A stretch of 64,000 nucleotides of DNA. Origin: JARRQJ01 sp963810615. Lineage in GTDB: Bacteria > Pseudomonadota > Gammaproteobacteria > DRLM01. The DNA is taken from NCBI GenBank assembly GCA_963810615.1, contig CAWEOA010000007.1:310001-374000 (forward strand), read 5' to 3'. Shown in pieces: positions 25,502 through 35,389 of the stretch (its first letter is position 1; each line of letters opens with the position of its first letter). A program made the position numbers and the translations under genes. A model generated the notes under the pieces. It saw nothing but the letters and a program-made list of their open reading frames with translations. It ran no database searches and had not been told where the DNA came from.

Positions 25502-25780
25502 GTCATTCCGGCGTATGCCGGAATCCAGTAACTCGCTTAATTCAAAGAACCTGGATTCCGGGTCTCCGCTACGCTATGCCCGGAATGACGAAAACCCATC
25601 TCAAAATTGGCATGTTGCTGAAAATCAATATGGCGCCTTTTTCGCACATAGCATCTATACCCCCTCTCCCCCAGGGATTTATGCCCTTTAGGGTAGAGGG
25701 ATGGGGTGAGGGGAGTAATGCACTTCAACTTCTTGATTTAACACCCCCCTCATCCTAACCTTCTCCCGGGGGGAGAAGGA
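25502..25780. repeat. Composite repeat A-D-C
   Basis: Family A (25502-25589), a D segment with CTCAAAATTGGCATGTTGCT and TTCGCACATAGCATCTATAC, then family C (25660-25780) with CAGGGATTTATGCCCTTTAG. The tail GCACTTCAACTTCTTGATTT is found inverted at 41829, beside another C copy. Confidence 0.85.
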
Positions 25781-25838
25781 ATCAAGATCCTTTATCTAAA
25801 GTTCTTGCGGGTGCCTCTATCTCGCAATAAGCTCAAAT

Positions 25839-26110
25839 TCTATTTTGAGATAGATTCTAGTTTGTCATTCCGGCGTACACCCTGAAGGGCACAAGCGCCG
25901 GAATCCAGTAACGCGCTTGATTAAAGATCCTGGATTCCGGGTCTCCGCTACGCCATGCCCGGAATGACGAAAAGCTATCTCAAATTGGCATGTTGCTGAA
26001 AATTAATCAGGCGCTATTTCGCACATAGCGTCTATACCCCCGCACCCTTCGCTTCGCTCTTCCCCCAGGGATTTATGCCCTTTAGGGTAGAGGGTTGGAG
26101 GGAGGGGGAG
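25839..26110. repeat. Composite repeat D'-A-D-C, second copy
   Basis: A reversed D head (ATTTTGAGATAGATTCTAG), family A (25864-25968, with an inserted CCCTGAAGGGCACAAG), a D segment (ATCTCAAATTGGCATGTTGC) and family C (26037-26110). With the previous entry this explains most of the 796 bases between the Wzi-like gene and mntA; no gene is visible there. Confidence 0.85.
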
Positions 26111-26169
26111 TTAATAAAACCGGCCCTTGATTTTTAGACTTATTGATCAGAGATTCACTAATTTAAGAT

Positions 26170-26203
26170 GTTCTCCCAATACTGACTGTGTTAAATTTCA
26201 CCG
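26170..26203 (+). promoter_or_regulatory. Duplicated leader element, copy 1
   Basis: GTTCTCCC...CTGTG.TAAATTTCA.CG. It matches 27311-27344 at 27 of 34 positions. It lies 70 bases before mntA; the other copy lies 61 bases before the export gene. The function is unknown; a promoter or operator is possible. Confidence 0.4.
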
Positions 26204-26273
26204 AACTACTTTCAGCTTTGCCGTGAGTAAGGCGCTTGCGAATACCGCTTAGAAATCCGCCGCCAAAAAACTT

Positions 26274-26684
26274 ATGCCTACGACAGGACAAGACTTGATT
26301 CTCAAACAGACCATTCTGTCCGCCATCAGTACCCAGCCGGATATCGTGTTGGCAATTCTGTTTGGTTCGCTGGCGGTAGGCGAGGGAAATAAAGACAGTG
26401 ATCTGGACCTGGCGGTAGATGCCGGACGCCGTCTTACTGCCCGTGAAAAAATGGCGCTGATCTCCGAGTTGGCGGAAACGACCGGTCGGCCAATTGACTT
26501 GGTGGATATCAACGCTGTCGGCGAGCCCCTTTTAGGGCAGATTATCCGGCATGGCAAAAGAATCCTGGGTAGCGATACGAGTTATGCCAACCTGATCCGC
26601 AGACACCTCTTCGATCAAGCGGATTTTTTACCCTATCGCAACAGAATCCTCTCTGAAAGGAGGCGGGCATGGATCGGGAAGTGA
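26274..26684 (+). CDS. mntA: MntA-type nucleotidyltransferase antitoxin
   Basis: Minimal nucleotidyltransferase of 136 residues. The family motif GSx10DxD is present: G31 and S32 in FGSLAVGEG, D43 and D45 in DSDLDLAVD, and a third acidic position in RPIDLVDI. In the MntA-HepT family the antitoxin inactivates the toxin by adding AMP to a tyrosine of the HepT motif. It overlaps hepT by 16 bases. ATG 26274 has no strong Shine-Dalgarno sequence. The pair sits just upstream of the polysaccharide export gene. Confidence 0.9.
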   Translation: MPTTGQDLILKQTILSAISTQPDIVLAILFGSLAVGEGNKDSDLDLAVDAGRRLTAREKMALISELAETTGRPIDLVDINAVGEPLLGQIIRHGKRILGSDTSYANLIRRHLFDQADFLPYRNRILSERRRAWIGK

Positions 26685-27118
26685 TTGAGCAAAAACTCGA
26701 ATCCTTGCGGCGTTGCCTCCAGCGCATCACGGATAAATGTCCGCCCGACTCGAAAACGCTGGGACGAGACACCGACCTTCAGGATATCATCACGCTAAAC
26801 CTCACTCGGGCCGTGCAATTGTGCGTAGACATGGGTGCGCACCTCATCGCCGGCATGGAAGTGCCACCGCCCAATACTATGGGCCAAACCTTCGATACGT
26901 TGGCCAAGGCCGGCATCATCGGGGAGAACCTGGCAGTGCAGCTGAAGAAAGCCGTGGGCTTTCGTAATGTCGCCGTGCACAACTATGAGGAAATCGACTG
27001 GGTTATTGTCCATACCATTGCCCGCCACCACCTTGGCGATTTCGCCGAGTTTGCCAAAGTTATCGTTTCCAAATTGACCAGTGGCACGGCAAAAGGCAGC
27101 AATAGCAAGAACATGTAG
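26669..27118 (+). CDS. hepT: HepT-type ribonuclease toxin
   Basis: All-helical HEPN protein of 149 residues. The HEPN active site Rx4HxY is intact (R99, H104, Y106 in GFRNVAVHNYEEID), so RNase activity is possible; Y106 is the expected target for AMPylation by MntA. The start is supported by GAAAGGAGG six bases upstream, inside the end of mntA. Length is typical of HepT (about 130-150). With mntA it forms a two-gene toxin-antitoxin operon. Confidence 0.92.
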   Translation: MDREVIEQKLESLRRCLQRITDKCPPDSKTLGRDTDLQDIITLNLTRAVQLCVDMGAHLIAGMEVPPPNTMGQTFDTLAKAGIIGENLAVQLKKAVGFRNVAVHNYEEIDWVIVHTIARHHLGDFAEFAKVIVSKLTSGTAKGSNSKNM

Positions 27119-27147
27119 CCTGGGTTGAGCGCAGCGAAACCCGGGGG
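27118..27147. repeat. GGGTTGAGCGCAGCGAAACCC hairpin repeat
   Basis: CCTGGGTTGAGC and GAAACCCGGG form an imperfect hairpin right after hepT. A related stretch, GGGTTTCGCGAAAGACGCTC then AACCCAGGC, is at 41762-41793. Confidence 0.55.
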
Positions 27148-27310
27148 TATTTCTGATCACCCAAGTGATAGCCAGGGTTGCACAACAAGCGCTTAACCCA
27201 GACTCTCGCCTGTCGTCAACAAAAACTACACCCATCCTATACTGTATTTCTCCCCCTACCAAAAAACCACCAATTCCCTCATTCCCCGCAGAGAACAATA
27301 AAGTAAAGGT

Positions 27311-27344
27311 GTTCTCCCGACTCCGGCTGTGGTAAATTTCAACG
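27311..27344 (+). promoter_or_regulatory. Duplicated leader element, copy 2
   Basis: This copy (GTTCTCCCGACTCCGGCTGT then GGTAAATTTC) resembles 26170-26203. It is 61 bases before the TTG start at 27406 of the export gene. The two copies flank the mntA-hepT pair. Confidence 0.4.
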
Positions 27345-27405
27345 CATCGTATGCAGCTGAATTAGCAAAATATAACAGCAGCGAGAGCATCAGCATGGAG
27401 GTTGT

Positions 27406-30073
27406 TTGGCTTTGAAGTACGGGGGGATCGTAAAGTGGGTGCTGGCGCTGGTATTGGGGAGCTTGGTCTGCGCGGCGCAGGCGGTGAGCCTGACCCCGGA
27501 CCAACAACAATTACTTCAGCAAATGATGCCGCAGTTGTCCTCCGACCAACAGGCCAGGGCGCAACAACTCCTTAATCAGCAAAATCAAGGCGGCGGCATA
27601 ACCCAGCCCGGCCCGCAATTCCCGCAAACCGTCATGCCCCGATCCGTACAACCGGGCAGCCAGCAATTTCAGCAATACCCACAAGGCCAGCAATACCCGC
27701 AAGGCCAGCAAATTCCCCAAACGCTACAGACCCAGCAACTCCTGCAATTGCTGCAAAGCCCGCAACCGGGAATGGGCACCCAGGACAACACCAACCAATC
27801 CACCTTCAGTTACCAGAGTTACCGGCAAAATCTGCAGTCCACGGATCAACAGACACTCAACGGCCAACAAGGCCTGCAGCTCCCGACTCAACCCTTACAA
27901 CAATTCGGCTATGACCTGTTCGCCGGCGTGCCCACCACCTTCGCCCCGGCCACCGACATCCCGGTCCCGGCGGACTACATCATCGGCCCCGGCGACACGG
28001 TGCAGATTCAATTGTTCGGCAAGGAAAACTCCCAATACACCCTGCCGGTGAACCGTGACGGCACCCTGGACTTCCCCAGCATCGGCGCCATTCCCGTGGC
28101 GGGCTTGAGCTTCCCCGAACTCAAACAAAACCTGCAGCAACGCGTGGAACACCAGCTCATCGGCGTCAAGGCCAACATCAGCCTGGGGCCGCTGCGCTCC
28201 ATCCGCATCTTCGTCCTGGGCGATGTGCAACAGTCGGGTTCCTATACGGTGAGCGGCCTGTCCACCATGACCAACGCCCTGTTCGTCAGCGGCGGCATCA
28301 AACCCATCGGTTCGCTGCGCAACATCCAGCTCAAGCGTCAGGGGAAGATCGTCAGCCAACTGGATCTGTACGACCTGCTGCTGCACGGCGATACCAGCGG
28401 CGACGCCCGCCTGCAACCGGGCGACGTGATCTTCGTGCCGCCCATCGGCAAGACCGTGGGCATCGCGGGGGAGGTGAGACGCCCCGCCATCTACGAACTG
28501 AAAAATGAAAAGACCCTGGGCGAGGCCCTGGCCTTCGCCGGCGGCCTGTTGCCCACCGCCTATCCGGAAGGCGCGCAACTGGAACGCATCAACGACAGTC
28601 GTGATCGCATCATGCTGGACGTCAACATCACCCAGCCGGCAACCCTGGCCGAAGCGGTGAACAACGGCGACATACTCCACGTCTACTCAGTCCTGGATAC
28701 GATGGAAAACGTGGTCATGCTATCCGGTCATGTGCAACGCCCCGGACCCTATCAGTGGCACGAAGGCATGCGCCTCACCGATCTCATCCCCACCACCGGC
28801 GACCTGCAGGACAAGTCCGACCTGGACTATGTGTTGATCAAGCGCGAACTGAAACCCGACCAGCACATCCGCGTACTGTCCACCAGTCTGCGCACGGCGC
28901 TGGCCCAACCCGGCTCGACGGCGAACGTCGTATTGCAGGCCCATGACGAAGTGGATGTGTTCAGCTACGCCCAGGATCGCGGCGATGCCATCAACCTGTT
29001 GTTGATGGGACTGATGCAGCAGGCAAGCAAGGATCGACCCCTGCCGGTGGTCACCATAGACGGCCGTATCCGCTTCCCCGGCCAATATCCCATGGAGCAG
29101 GGGATGCGCGTCAGCGACCTGCTGCGCGCCGGTGGACAATTGAGCGAGGCGGCCTACACCCTGCAGGCCGAGCTGACGCGCTACGACATCGTCAACGGCG
29201 ATTACCGCGAGACGCTGCATCAAACCATCGACCTGCAGAAAGTGCTGGCCGGTAATAGCCGACGCCGACCTTACGCTACAGCCCCATGACCGCCTTACCA
29301 TAAAAGAGTTACCGCAGTGGTCGGAACAGGAATCGGTGCAGATTACCGGCGAGGTGCGCTTCCCCGGCACCTACTCGATCCGCCGTGGCGAGACCTTGAG
29401 CATGATACTGAAGCGTGCGGGCGGTGTGACCAAATTCGCCAATCCCGACGCCGCCGTGTTCATGCGCGCCGAGCTGCGCGCCCGCGAACAGGAACAGCTG
29501 AATCTCATGCGCCAACAACTGCAGGAAGAGTTGGCCAGCCTGGCTTTGCAACAGGCCCAAGTCGATACGAAAAAGACGGAATCAGCGGCAACTTTACAAA
29601 GCCTGTCATCTCAATTCGAGAAGGTCAAGGCGACGGGGCGCCTGGTAATCGACCTGCCGGCGATCATAGCCGGATCCACCGATGCGGACGTGGTATTGAA
29701 AGACGGCGATAACTTGGTGGTGCCAGCCGCAACTCAGGAAGTCACGGTCATCGGTGAAGTATTCCATCCCACTTCTCATCTCTACCAAGGCGATCTTGAG
29801 CGTGACGACTACATCAACCGCAGCGGCGGCCTCACCAATAAGGCCGATGACAAGCGCATTTACGTTGTGCGTGCCAACGGTTCCGTTCTGGCCAGCAGCG
29901 GCAGCTCCTGGTTCAGCAAAAATCAGGCACAAATCAAGCCGGGGGATACCATCGTAGTGCCGATGGATGTAGAACACCTGCGCCCGCTTACTTTATGGAC
30001 AAGCATCAGCCAAATCGCCTATCAGTTCGGTCTGGCGATTGCAGCATGGCACACTATCGGTGTAATTAATTAG
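27406..30073 (+). pseudogene. Multi-SLBB polysaccharide export protein (Wza/OPX family), frameshifted
   Basis: Outer-membrane polysaccharide export protein, about 888 residues if the frame is restored. A signal peptide (VLALVLGSLVCAAQA) precedes a region rich in Q to about residue 165, a Poly_export domain (DYIIGPGDTVQIQLFGKENS) and several SLBB repeats (for example GIAGEVRRPAIYELKNEKTL). The first frame ends at 29289. After about 29262 the family sequence continues in the +1 frame to 30073 (DADLTLQPHDRLTIKELP, QITGEVRFPGTYSIRRGETL, a coiled coil, a final SLBB). The break fits one inserted or two lost bases in the run AGCCGACGCCGAC. TTG 27406 or TTG 27412 after GGAGG is the likely start. Confidence 0.85.
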
Positions 30074-30900
30074 TGGCGGTTGATGATATGAATGACACAT
30101 CTCCGCCATCGTCGTCGAATCCTCAACCAACGCCACCACCTTATCCACCGTACCCGTATCCTCCCTATCAGATTGAAGAGGACGAAATCAATCTGCTCGA
30201 CTATTGGCGGGTGTTGGTGCGGTACAAAGTGATGATTATTAGCATCACGTTACTAGCTACCGTTGTGGCAGTGGCCGTGGCTTTCTTAATGACGCCTATT
30301 TATCGTGCTGAAGTATTGTTGGCGCCGGTCTCTGATGATCAACAGAATTCAATGAGTGCAATAGCCAGCCAGTTTGGTGGGCTTGCTTCCTTGGCGGGTA
30401 TTAATCTAGGGTCCAGTGGGAGTAATACGGATCAGGTGCTTGCAACTTTGACTTCAAGAAGCTTTATTGGTGATTTCATAGCAGACAAACAATTGATGCC
30501 AGTGTTGTTTGCCGATAAATGGGATGCAGTCAACCAAGACATGGAAAGTGAAATCTCCAGATGATATTCCAACAGCGCTGGATGCCTATAAATTATTTAA
30601 CGAGGATATTCTCGATGTAACTACTGATAAAAAAACTGGGCTTGTTACCCTTGCGATTGAATGGCAAGACCCGCAACAAGCCGCAGTATGGGCCAATGAG
30701 TTGGTTAGCCGAATTAACCATCATGAAAAGCAGCTTGCCATTAAAGAGGCAGAAAAAAGTATTGCCTATTTAAAAGAGCAATTAGCTAAGACAAGCGTGG
30801 TCGAAATGCAGCAAGCCATCTATCAGCTTATGGAGGCGCAGACTAAAGAAAATCATGCTTGCCAATGTGCGGGATCAATATGCATTTAAGGTTATTGATC
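30073..30900 (+). pseudogene. Wzz-family chain-length determinant, copy 1, frameshifted and truncated
   Basis: It begins with a proline-rich cytoplasmic segment (PPPYPPYPYPPYQIEEDEINLLDYWRVLVRY split by TM1 ITLLATVVAVAVAFLM), then the Wzz periplasmic domain (YRAEVLLAPVSDD, IASQFGGLASLAG). Near 30540 the frame shifts; the sequence goes on as DDIPTALDAYKLFNEDILDV and a coiled coil (WANELVSRINHHEKQLAIKE). A second shift occurs near 30848. The expected second transmembrane helix is missing: after VIDPA the sequence runs straight into TM1 of copy 2. ATG 30088 or GTG 30073 would be the start. Wzz proteins set O-antigen or capsule chain length in the inner membrane. Confidence 0.8.
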
Positions 30901-31707
30901 CTGCACATCATATTGTTGGCTACCGTAGTGGCTGTAGCTGTAGCCTTCTCAATGACCCCTATATATCGTGCTGAAGTTTTGCTGGCGCCTGTTTCGGATG
31001 ACGAACAGAGCTCAATGAATGCAATAGCAAGTCAGTTTGGTGGTATAGCTTCTCTGGTCGGTATAAATACAACCGGAGGAGGGGAGGCAGATCAAGCGTT
31101 GGCAACTTTGACTTCTCATGATTTTATAAGCGAATTTATAAACGATCATCAATTGATGCCGGTTTTATTTGAAAAAAAATGGAACGCTAGTAAAAAAGAG
31201 TGGAATGTTGATGATCAAGACGATGTGCCCACTGCATCGGATGCCTATGACCTCTTCAATAAAAAAATTCTCGATGTATCAGTGGATAAGAAAACGGGCT
31301 TTGTGACGCTTGGAGTGGAGTGGGAAGATCCAAAACTGGCATCGACTGGGCCAATGATTTGGCGGCTAAGCTTAATTATCACGAGCAGCAATTGGCTATT
31401 AACGATGCAACCAAATCCATAAATTATCTTCGTGAAGAGCTTAATAAAACCAGTGTGGTGGAACTTCAGCAAGCTATATACAGATTGTTGGAAGCGCAGA
31501 CTAAAAAGATTATGCTGGCCAATGTTCGCGATCAATATGCATTTAGTGTTATCGATTCGGCCAAGGTGCCTGATACCGATAAATTTTATAAAGCCAAAGC
31601 GAATGTTGATAATTCTGATAAGTTTTTTCATTGGGGGGGTATTTGGGATATTTATTGCTTTTATTCGCAATAATATAACGAAATATCATTCGCAATTGGA
31701 GCATTGA
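30901..31707 (+). pseudogene. Wzz-family chain-length determinant, copy 2, lacking its N-terminus
   Basis: A diverged second copy of the previous gene. It starts inside TM1 (HIILLATVVAVAVAFSMTP) with no cytoplasmic N-terminus, then YRAEVLLAPVSDDEQSSMNA, DDVPTASDAYDLFNKKILDV and LNYHEQQLAINDATKSINYL. Frameshifts near 31345 and 31600 cancel out. The second transmembrane helix is present (LIILISFFIGGVFGIFIAFI), ending at 31707. A deletion joining two originally complete tandem wzz genes would explain the N-terminal loss here and the C-terminal loss in copy 1. Confidence 0.75.
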
Positions 31708-31762
31708 ATAAATTGAAACGTCGCATACAGCGATTGATCCTGTGTTGGCGATTTAAATAATT

Positions 31763-32977
31763 ATGATTTTTCGCGCTATCAAATGGTCACTAGTGGACCA
31801 ACTGATCGTATCTGGCGGTACATTTCTCACAATTGCTTCATGCGCCCGACTTTTGCCGCTGGGTGAACAGGGGAAGTTTGGTTATGTGCTAACCGGCTAT
31901 ATGGCCGCGCTCATCTTTAATATGACGGCCATTTTTCAGTGGGCAAGTGTTGAAGCGCCGCGCGTTCAAGATAAAAAAGCATATCGGCGTAACCTCGCTC
32001 AACTACAGACGGTGTTGGCGGTTGGATTTTCTTTGCTTATAGCGATTCTAATATATTTCATTGAAATTAATTCCGATGAAAGAATAGAATTTGGCGGATT
32101 AGTTGCTTTCATGTTTTTTTTATTTGTACAACAGCTGGCCGATTTCGATCGGCGGCTCGCATACATAATTTTTGATGCAAAGAGAGCCGTGAAATCTAGC
32201 GCCTTGGTTTATTTGTTGCGCATGGTGATAATATGGATATTGCAACCCGCCGACATTATTGGTGTGCTTTTTGTTCTTATCATAGCTGCCATTATTCCTG
32301 CTTTTATAACGCTGCTGTGCGCGGTGGAGAAAATCGGATCCGAAATATGGAATATATTTTCTAATTTGAGGCTGCATATTTATAAGGTAAGGTGGTTTGT
32401 TGCAAGCGGTCCATTAGTATGGATATGGTCATCGCTTCCAGTATTTGTGCTGGGATGGGGCAGTAGCCTTGCGGCTGTTGGTGTGTTTGTCACAGTGAGA
32501 AGCTTGGCAAACATGTCAAATGTCGCTTTGGAATTATTGGAAACACATGTCTCCGCGGCGGCTGGGCGGCTTTATGTGGCCGATAAAACATCATTCCATC
32601 TGCTGATGTTGAGGGTGCGTAAATATGGTTTTCTTATTTGGGGGATTGGTCTTGTTGTCGTAATAACCTTGGGAAGATCGCTGCTCGATATGATATATGG
32701 TGAGTTATATGCTCGGTATGAGCCGATTTTCATAATTCTTTGGATGGCCAACGGATTAGTTTTTTTGTTCAGGCTTAATGCCGTAGAATTACGTGTAGCA
32801 AATTCGAGTCGAGTGGTCGCGCAAGGATATATGTGGGCGGTGGCGGCAATGATGCTTGTTGCATTTCCATTGACCGCTTATTACGGAATTGGCGGTGCTG
32901 CTGTCATGGTGCTGGTGGGCGCTACAGTCAACTATATTAGTCAGCGCCTGTCGAATAGACTTGGTTTATTGTCTTGA
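31763..32977 (+). CDS. Wzx-like polysaccharide flippase
   Basis: Integral membrane protein of 404 residues with about eleven to twelve hydrophobic helices in pairs, the layout of MATE/MVF-type O-antigen flippases. The N-terminus (KWSLVDQLIVSGGTFLTIAS) matches the usual Wzx start, where the first helix faces a glycine-rich turn. Such proteins move undecaprenyl-linked repeat units across the inner membrane. The gene is intact in the middle of a damaged stretch. It is AT-rich compared with the export gene upstream. No clear Shine-Dalgarno sequence precedes ATG 31763. Confidence 0.8.
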   Translation: MIFRAIKWSLVDQLIVSGGTFLTIASCARLLPLGEQGKFGYVLTGYMAALIFNMTAIFQWASVEAPRVQDKKAYRRNLAQLQTVLAVGFSLLIAILIYFIEINSDERIEFGGLVAFMFFLFVQQLADFDRRLAYIIFDAKRAVKSSALVYLLRMVIIWILQPADIIGVLFVLIIAAIIPAFITLLCAVEKIGSEIWNIFSNLRLHIYKVRWFVASGPLVWIWSSLPVFVLGWGSSLAAVGVFVTVRSLANMSNVALELLETHVSAAAGRLYVADKTSFHLLMLRVRKYGFLIWGIGLVVVITLGRSLLDMIYGELYARYEPIFIILWMANGLVFLFRLNAVELRVANSSRVVAQGYMWAVAAMMLVAFPLTAYYGIGGAAVMVLVGATVNYISQRLSNRLGLLS

Positions 32978-32999
32978 ATTATTGGCGTTGTCTGTAGCG

Positions 33000-34451
33000 G
33001 TGGATAATAACGTGGATTCGGGAAATATTGAAGCTGAAGCGGTCAGAACTGGTGTTAGCAATATCGAGGGGGAATGTAATTCTCTAACGCTTATCACTGC
33101 TAACAGATTTGATGTTCTGGCGAAGTATTTGTTTGCGAAATGGCGAGATAGAGGTATCGATAGCGAGTGGCATAAATCTCTTTATTTAAACCACATCAAG
33201 GTTTTCAATGGTTACTTGGAGACGGATGGCAGTGGTAAGCGTGGGGAGAAATATTTCTTAGAGGCATTCGAGGTATTGTTGGATTCCATCAAATCTAATG
33301 GCTTCGATAAGGGAATGTCGAGAATACCGATTGATAAATACGGTACGATTATAGATGGAGCGCATCGCCTAGCTTCCAGTCTACTGTATGGTGAAAAAGT
33401 CTTTGTCACTCATAAACAAACTGTCGCACCTGTATACAATTATGAATGGTTCTTTAGGCGCGGTTTAAACCCTGCGTGGGCTGATGCAATTGCGACTGAA
33501 GTCTGTAAGTTGATACAGGATCCATTTATCATTGTCCTTTATCCTGCAGCTCAAGGGCGAGACGAGGAATTAGAATCGCTTATCCATGAGCACGCCAGCA
33601 TATGGTACAAGAAAGAAGTCATATTAGAGAATCAGGGCCCAATGAGCCTGATCAGGCAGATATATTACGACGAACCTTGGGTTGGTAATTGGAGGAATGG
33701 CTTTGCGGGTGCCCAAAATAAGGCATCATGGTGCTTTCCTAGGCAAGGACCGTTGCGAGTTTACCTTGTTGAGAGTGCTCTGGACGAGATGCGCTCGCTT
33801 AAAGAAAGAATTCGTGGTCTATATCAGGTAGAGAATCACTCGGTTCATATTAACGATCACAAGGCTGAGGCGTTACACCTTGCTGGTTTGCTTTTCAATG
33901 CCAACAGCATTGAGTTCATGAATCTTTGCAATTTGACTGAGTTTAGCTGGAATGCAAGATTATTGCGGGAATATAAAAAATGGCTCTCTACTTCTGGTTG
34001 CGATATTGATGATTATTGCATTGACGGCAGTGCGGTTTTAGCAGTGTTCGGCATACGCGAGGCAAGGGATATTGATTTTCTCCACAGCAATTCAGCCAAG
34101 GCTGATACCGGATTTAAAGAGATTTCAAGTCATAACCATGAGGTGCATTGGTATGGCAAGACCTCGGACGATATAATCTACAATCCGACCAATCATTTTT
34201 ATTATGAAGGCGTTAAGTTTGCGACGCTTCCTGTAATTCAAGAAATGAAACGGCGACGCGGCGAAGCTAAAGATTGTGAAGATGACAGGGCGATAACGTA
34301 TGTCATGGCTCATGGGCGCATTATGGGTAGAGCCCCTCTATCCTTTCTAATTAAAAAATATTTATCTGCGAGATATCTCTATCAACGCATCAGATTTATG
34401 GCTCTTAAGGTGCGCTATCTCATAAATGTAGCTAAAAAGAAGATGCAATAG
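33000..34451 (+). CDS. Protein of unknown function with ParB-like and nucleotidyltransferase-like segments
   Basis: About 483 residues; I do not recognise the family. Near residues 105-125 the sequence RIPIDKYGTIIDGAHRLASS resembles the ParB/sulfiredoxin-fold motif (I-DG-HR). Near residues 340-361, IDGSAVLAVFGIREARDIDF resembles a nucleotidyltransferase GS...DxD site. The middle has SWCFPRQGPLRVYLVES. There are no transmembrane helices. The open frame starts at 32889, inside the flippase gene; GTG 33000, GTG 33012 or a nearby TTG are candidate starts, none with a good Shine-Dalgarno sequence. Its place between wzx and a glycosyltransferase suggests a part in modifying the polysaccharide. Confidence 0.6.
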   Translation: MDNNVDSGNIEAEAVRTGVSNIEGECNSLTLITANRFDVLAKYLFAKWRDRGIDSEWHKSLYLNHIKVFNGYLETDGSGKRGEKYFLEAFEVLLDSIKSNGFDKGMSRIPIDKYGTIIDGAHRLASSLLYGEKVFVTHKQTVAPVYNYEWFFRRGLNPAWADAIATEVCKLIQDPFIIVLYPAAQGRDEELESLIHEHASIWYKKEVILENQGPMSLIRQIYYDEPWVGNWRNGFAGAQNKASWCFPRQGPLRVYLVESALDEMRSLKERIRGLYQVENHSVHINDHKAEALHLAGLLFNANSIEFMNLCNLTEFSWNARLLREYKKWLSTSGCDIDDYCIDGSAVLAVFGIREARDIDFLHSNSAKADTGFKEISSHNHEVHWYGKTSDDIIYNPTNHFYYEGVKFATLPVIQEMKRRRGEAKDCEDDRAITYVMAHGRIMGRAPLSFLIKKYLSARYLYQRIRFMALKVRYLINVAKKKMQ

Positions 34452-34459
34452 GGGTGGAT

Positions 34460-35318
34460 ATGTTGAGTGAAAAAATCGCTATATCGGTGATTGTTATGAC
34501 TAAGAATGAAGAGAGAAACATACGAAAATGCCTTATGTCGCTCCAGCATTTTTCTGAAGTCTTCGTGGTTGACTCGATTAGCGATGACCGGACCTGCGAA
34601 ATCGCAACCGAGATGGGAGCCAAAGTCATACCGTTTCGTTGGGATGGACGATATCCTAAAAAGAAGCAGTGGTGCTTGGAGAATCTGCCATTCTCATATG
34701 AATGGGTGATGTACGTGGATGCCGACGAAGAACTATACCCACAGTTAGTTAATGAATTACGAGAGATGATGTTGCGAGAAATAGAAAAAGTAGGCTTTTT
34801 TGTTGGCTTCGATTATGTCTTTCTAGGAAGGATATTGAGATATGGGCACCGGGTTTATAAGTTGGTGTTATTCAAGCGAGATAAGGGTAGGTTTTTAGAT
34901 TACGATGATCTTGATGCAAAGAATATGTGGGAAGTTGAAGGGCACTATCAACCGGAAGTTGATGGGGAAGTAGGCATTTTGAGAAATAAGATACTTCATA
35001 ATGATCACGATGATCTCTATCATTTTTTCGTTAAGCTTAACAAGTATTCTGATTGGGAGGCAGCACTCAGGGTAAAAAATAGGCTCAGAATTAAAGGACA
35101 GGCTACGATAAATGGTCGTCGATTTCTCCAATACATCGGAGACAGGCTCCCCCTTTAAGGGGTTATTCATCTTTATATATGGATATTTCCTACGCCTCGG
35201 ATTTCTAGATGGAATGCAGGGTTTATATTATGCCTTGGCTCTCAGTATATATTATTCAATGATAGCCATGAAATGTAAGGAACTGACTTTAAAAAATGGC
35301 GTTACTGCAATTGACTAG
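34460..35318 (+). pseudogene. Family 2 glycosyltransferase (WaaE/KdtX-like), single-base frameshift near the 3' end
   Basis: GT-A glycosyltransferase. ISVIVMTKNEERNIRKCL is the nucleotide-sugar domain start, DSISDDRT the acidic loop, and VMYVDADEEL carries the DxD. The pattern matches the LPS core beta-1,4-glucosyltransferase group. The frame stops at 35158 in RLPL. Removing one C from the run of five at 35149-35153 restores RLPFKGLFIFIYGYFLRLGF and continues to 35318, the usual C-terminal membrane-associated segment. The catalytic part is complete either way, so the product may still work. ATG 34460 follows AGGGG. Confidence 0.8.
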
Positions 35319-35389
35319 TCGTAAAACAATCAGAAATAAGAAACTACCACTGTGGGCTAAGCCGTTGCGGATATTCTACAGAGGGCTAA

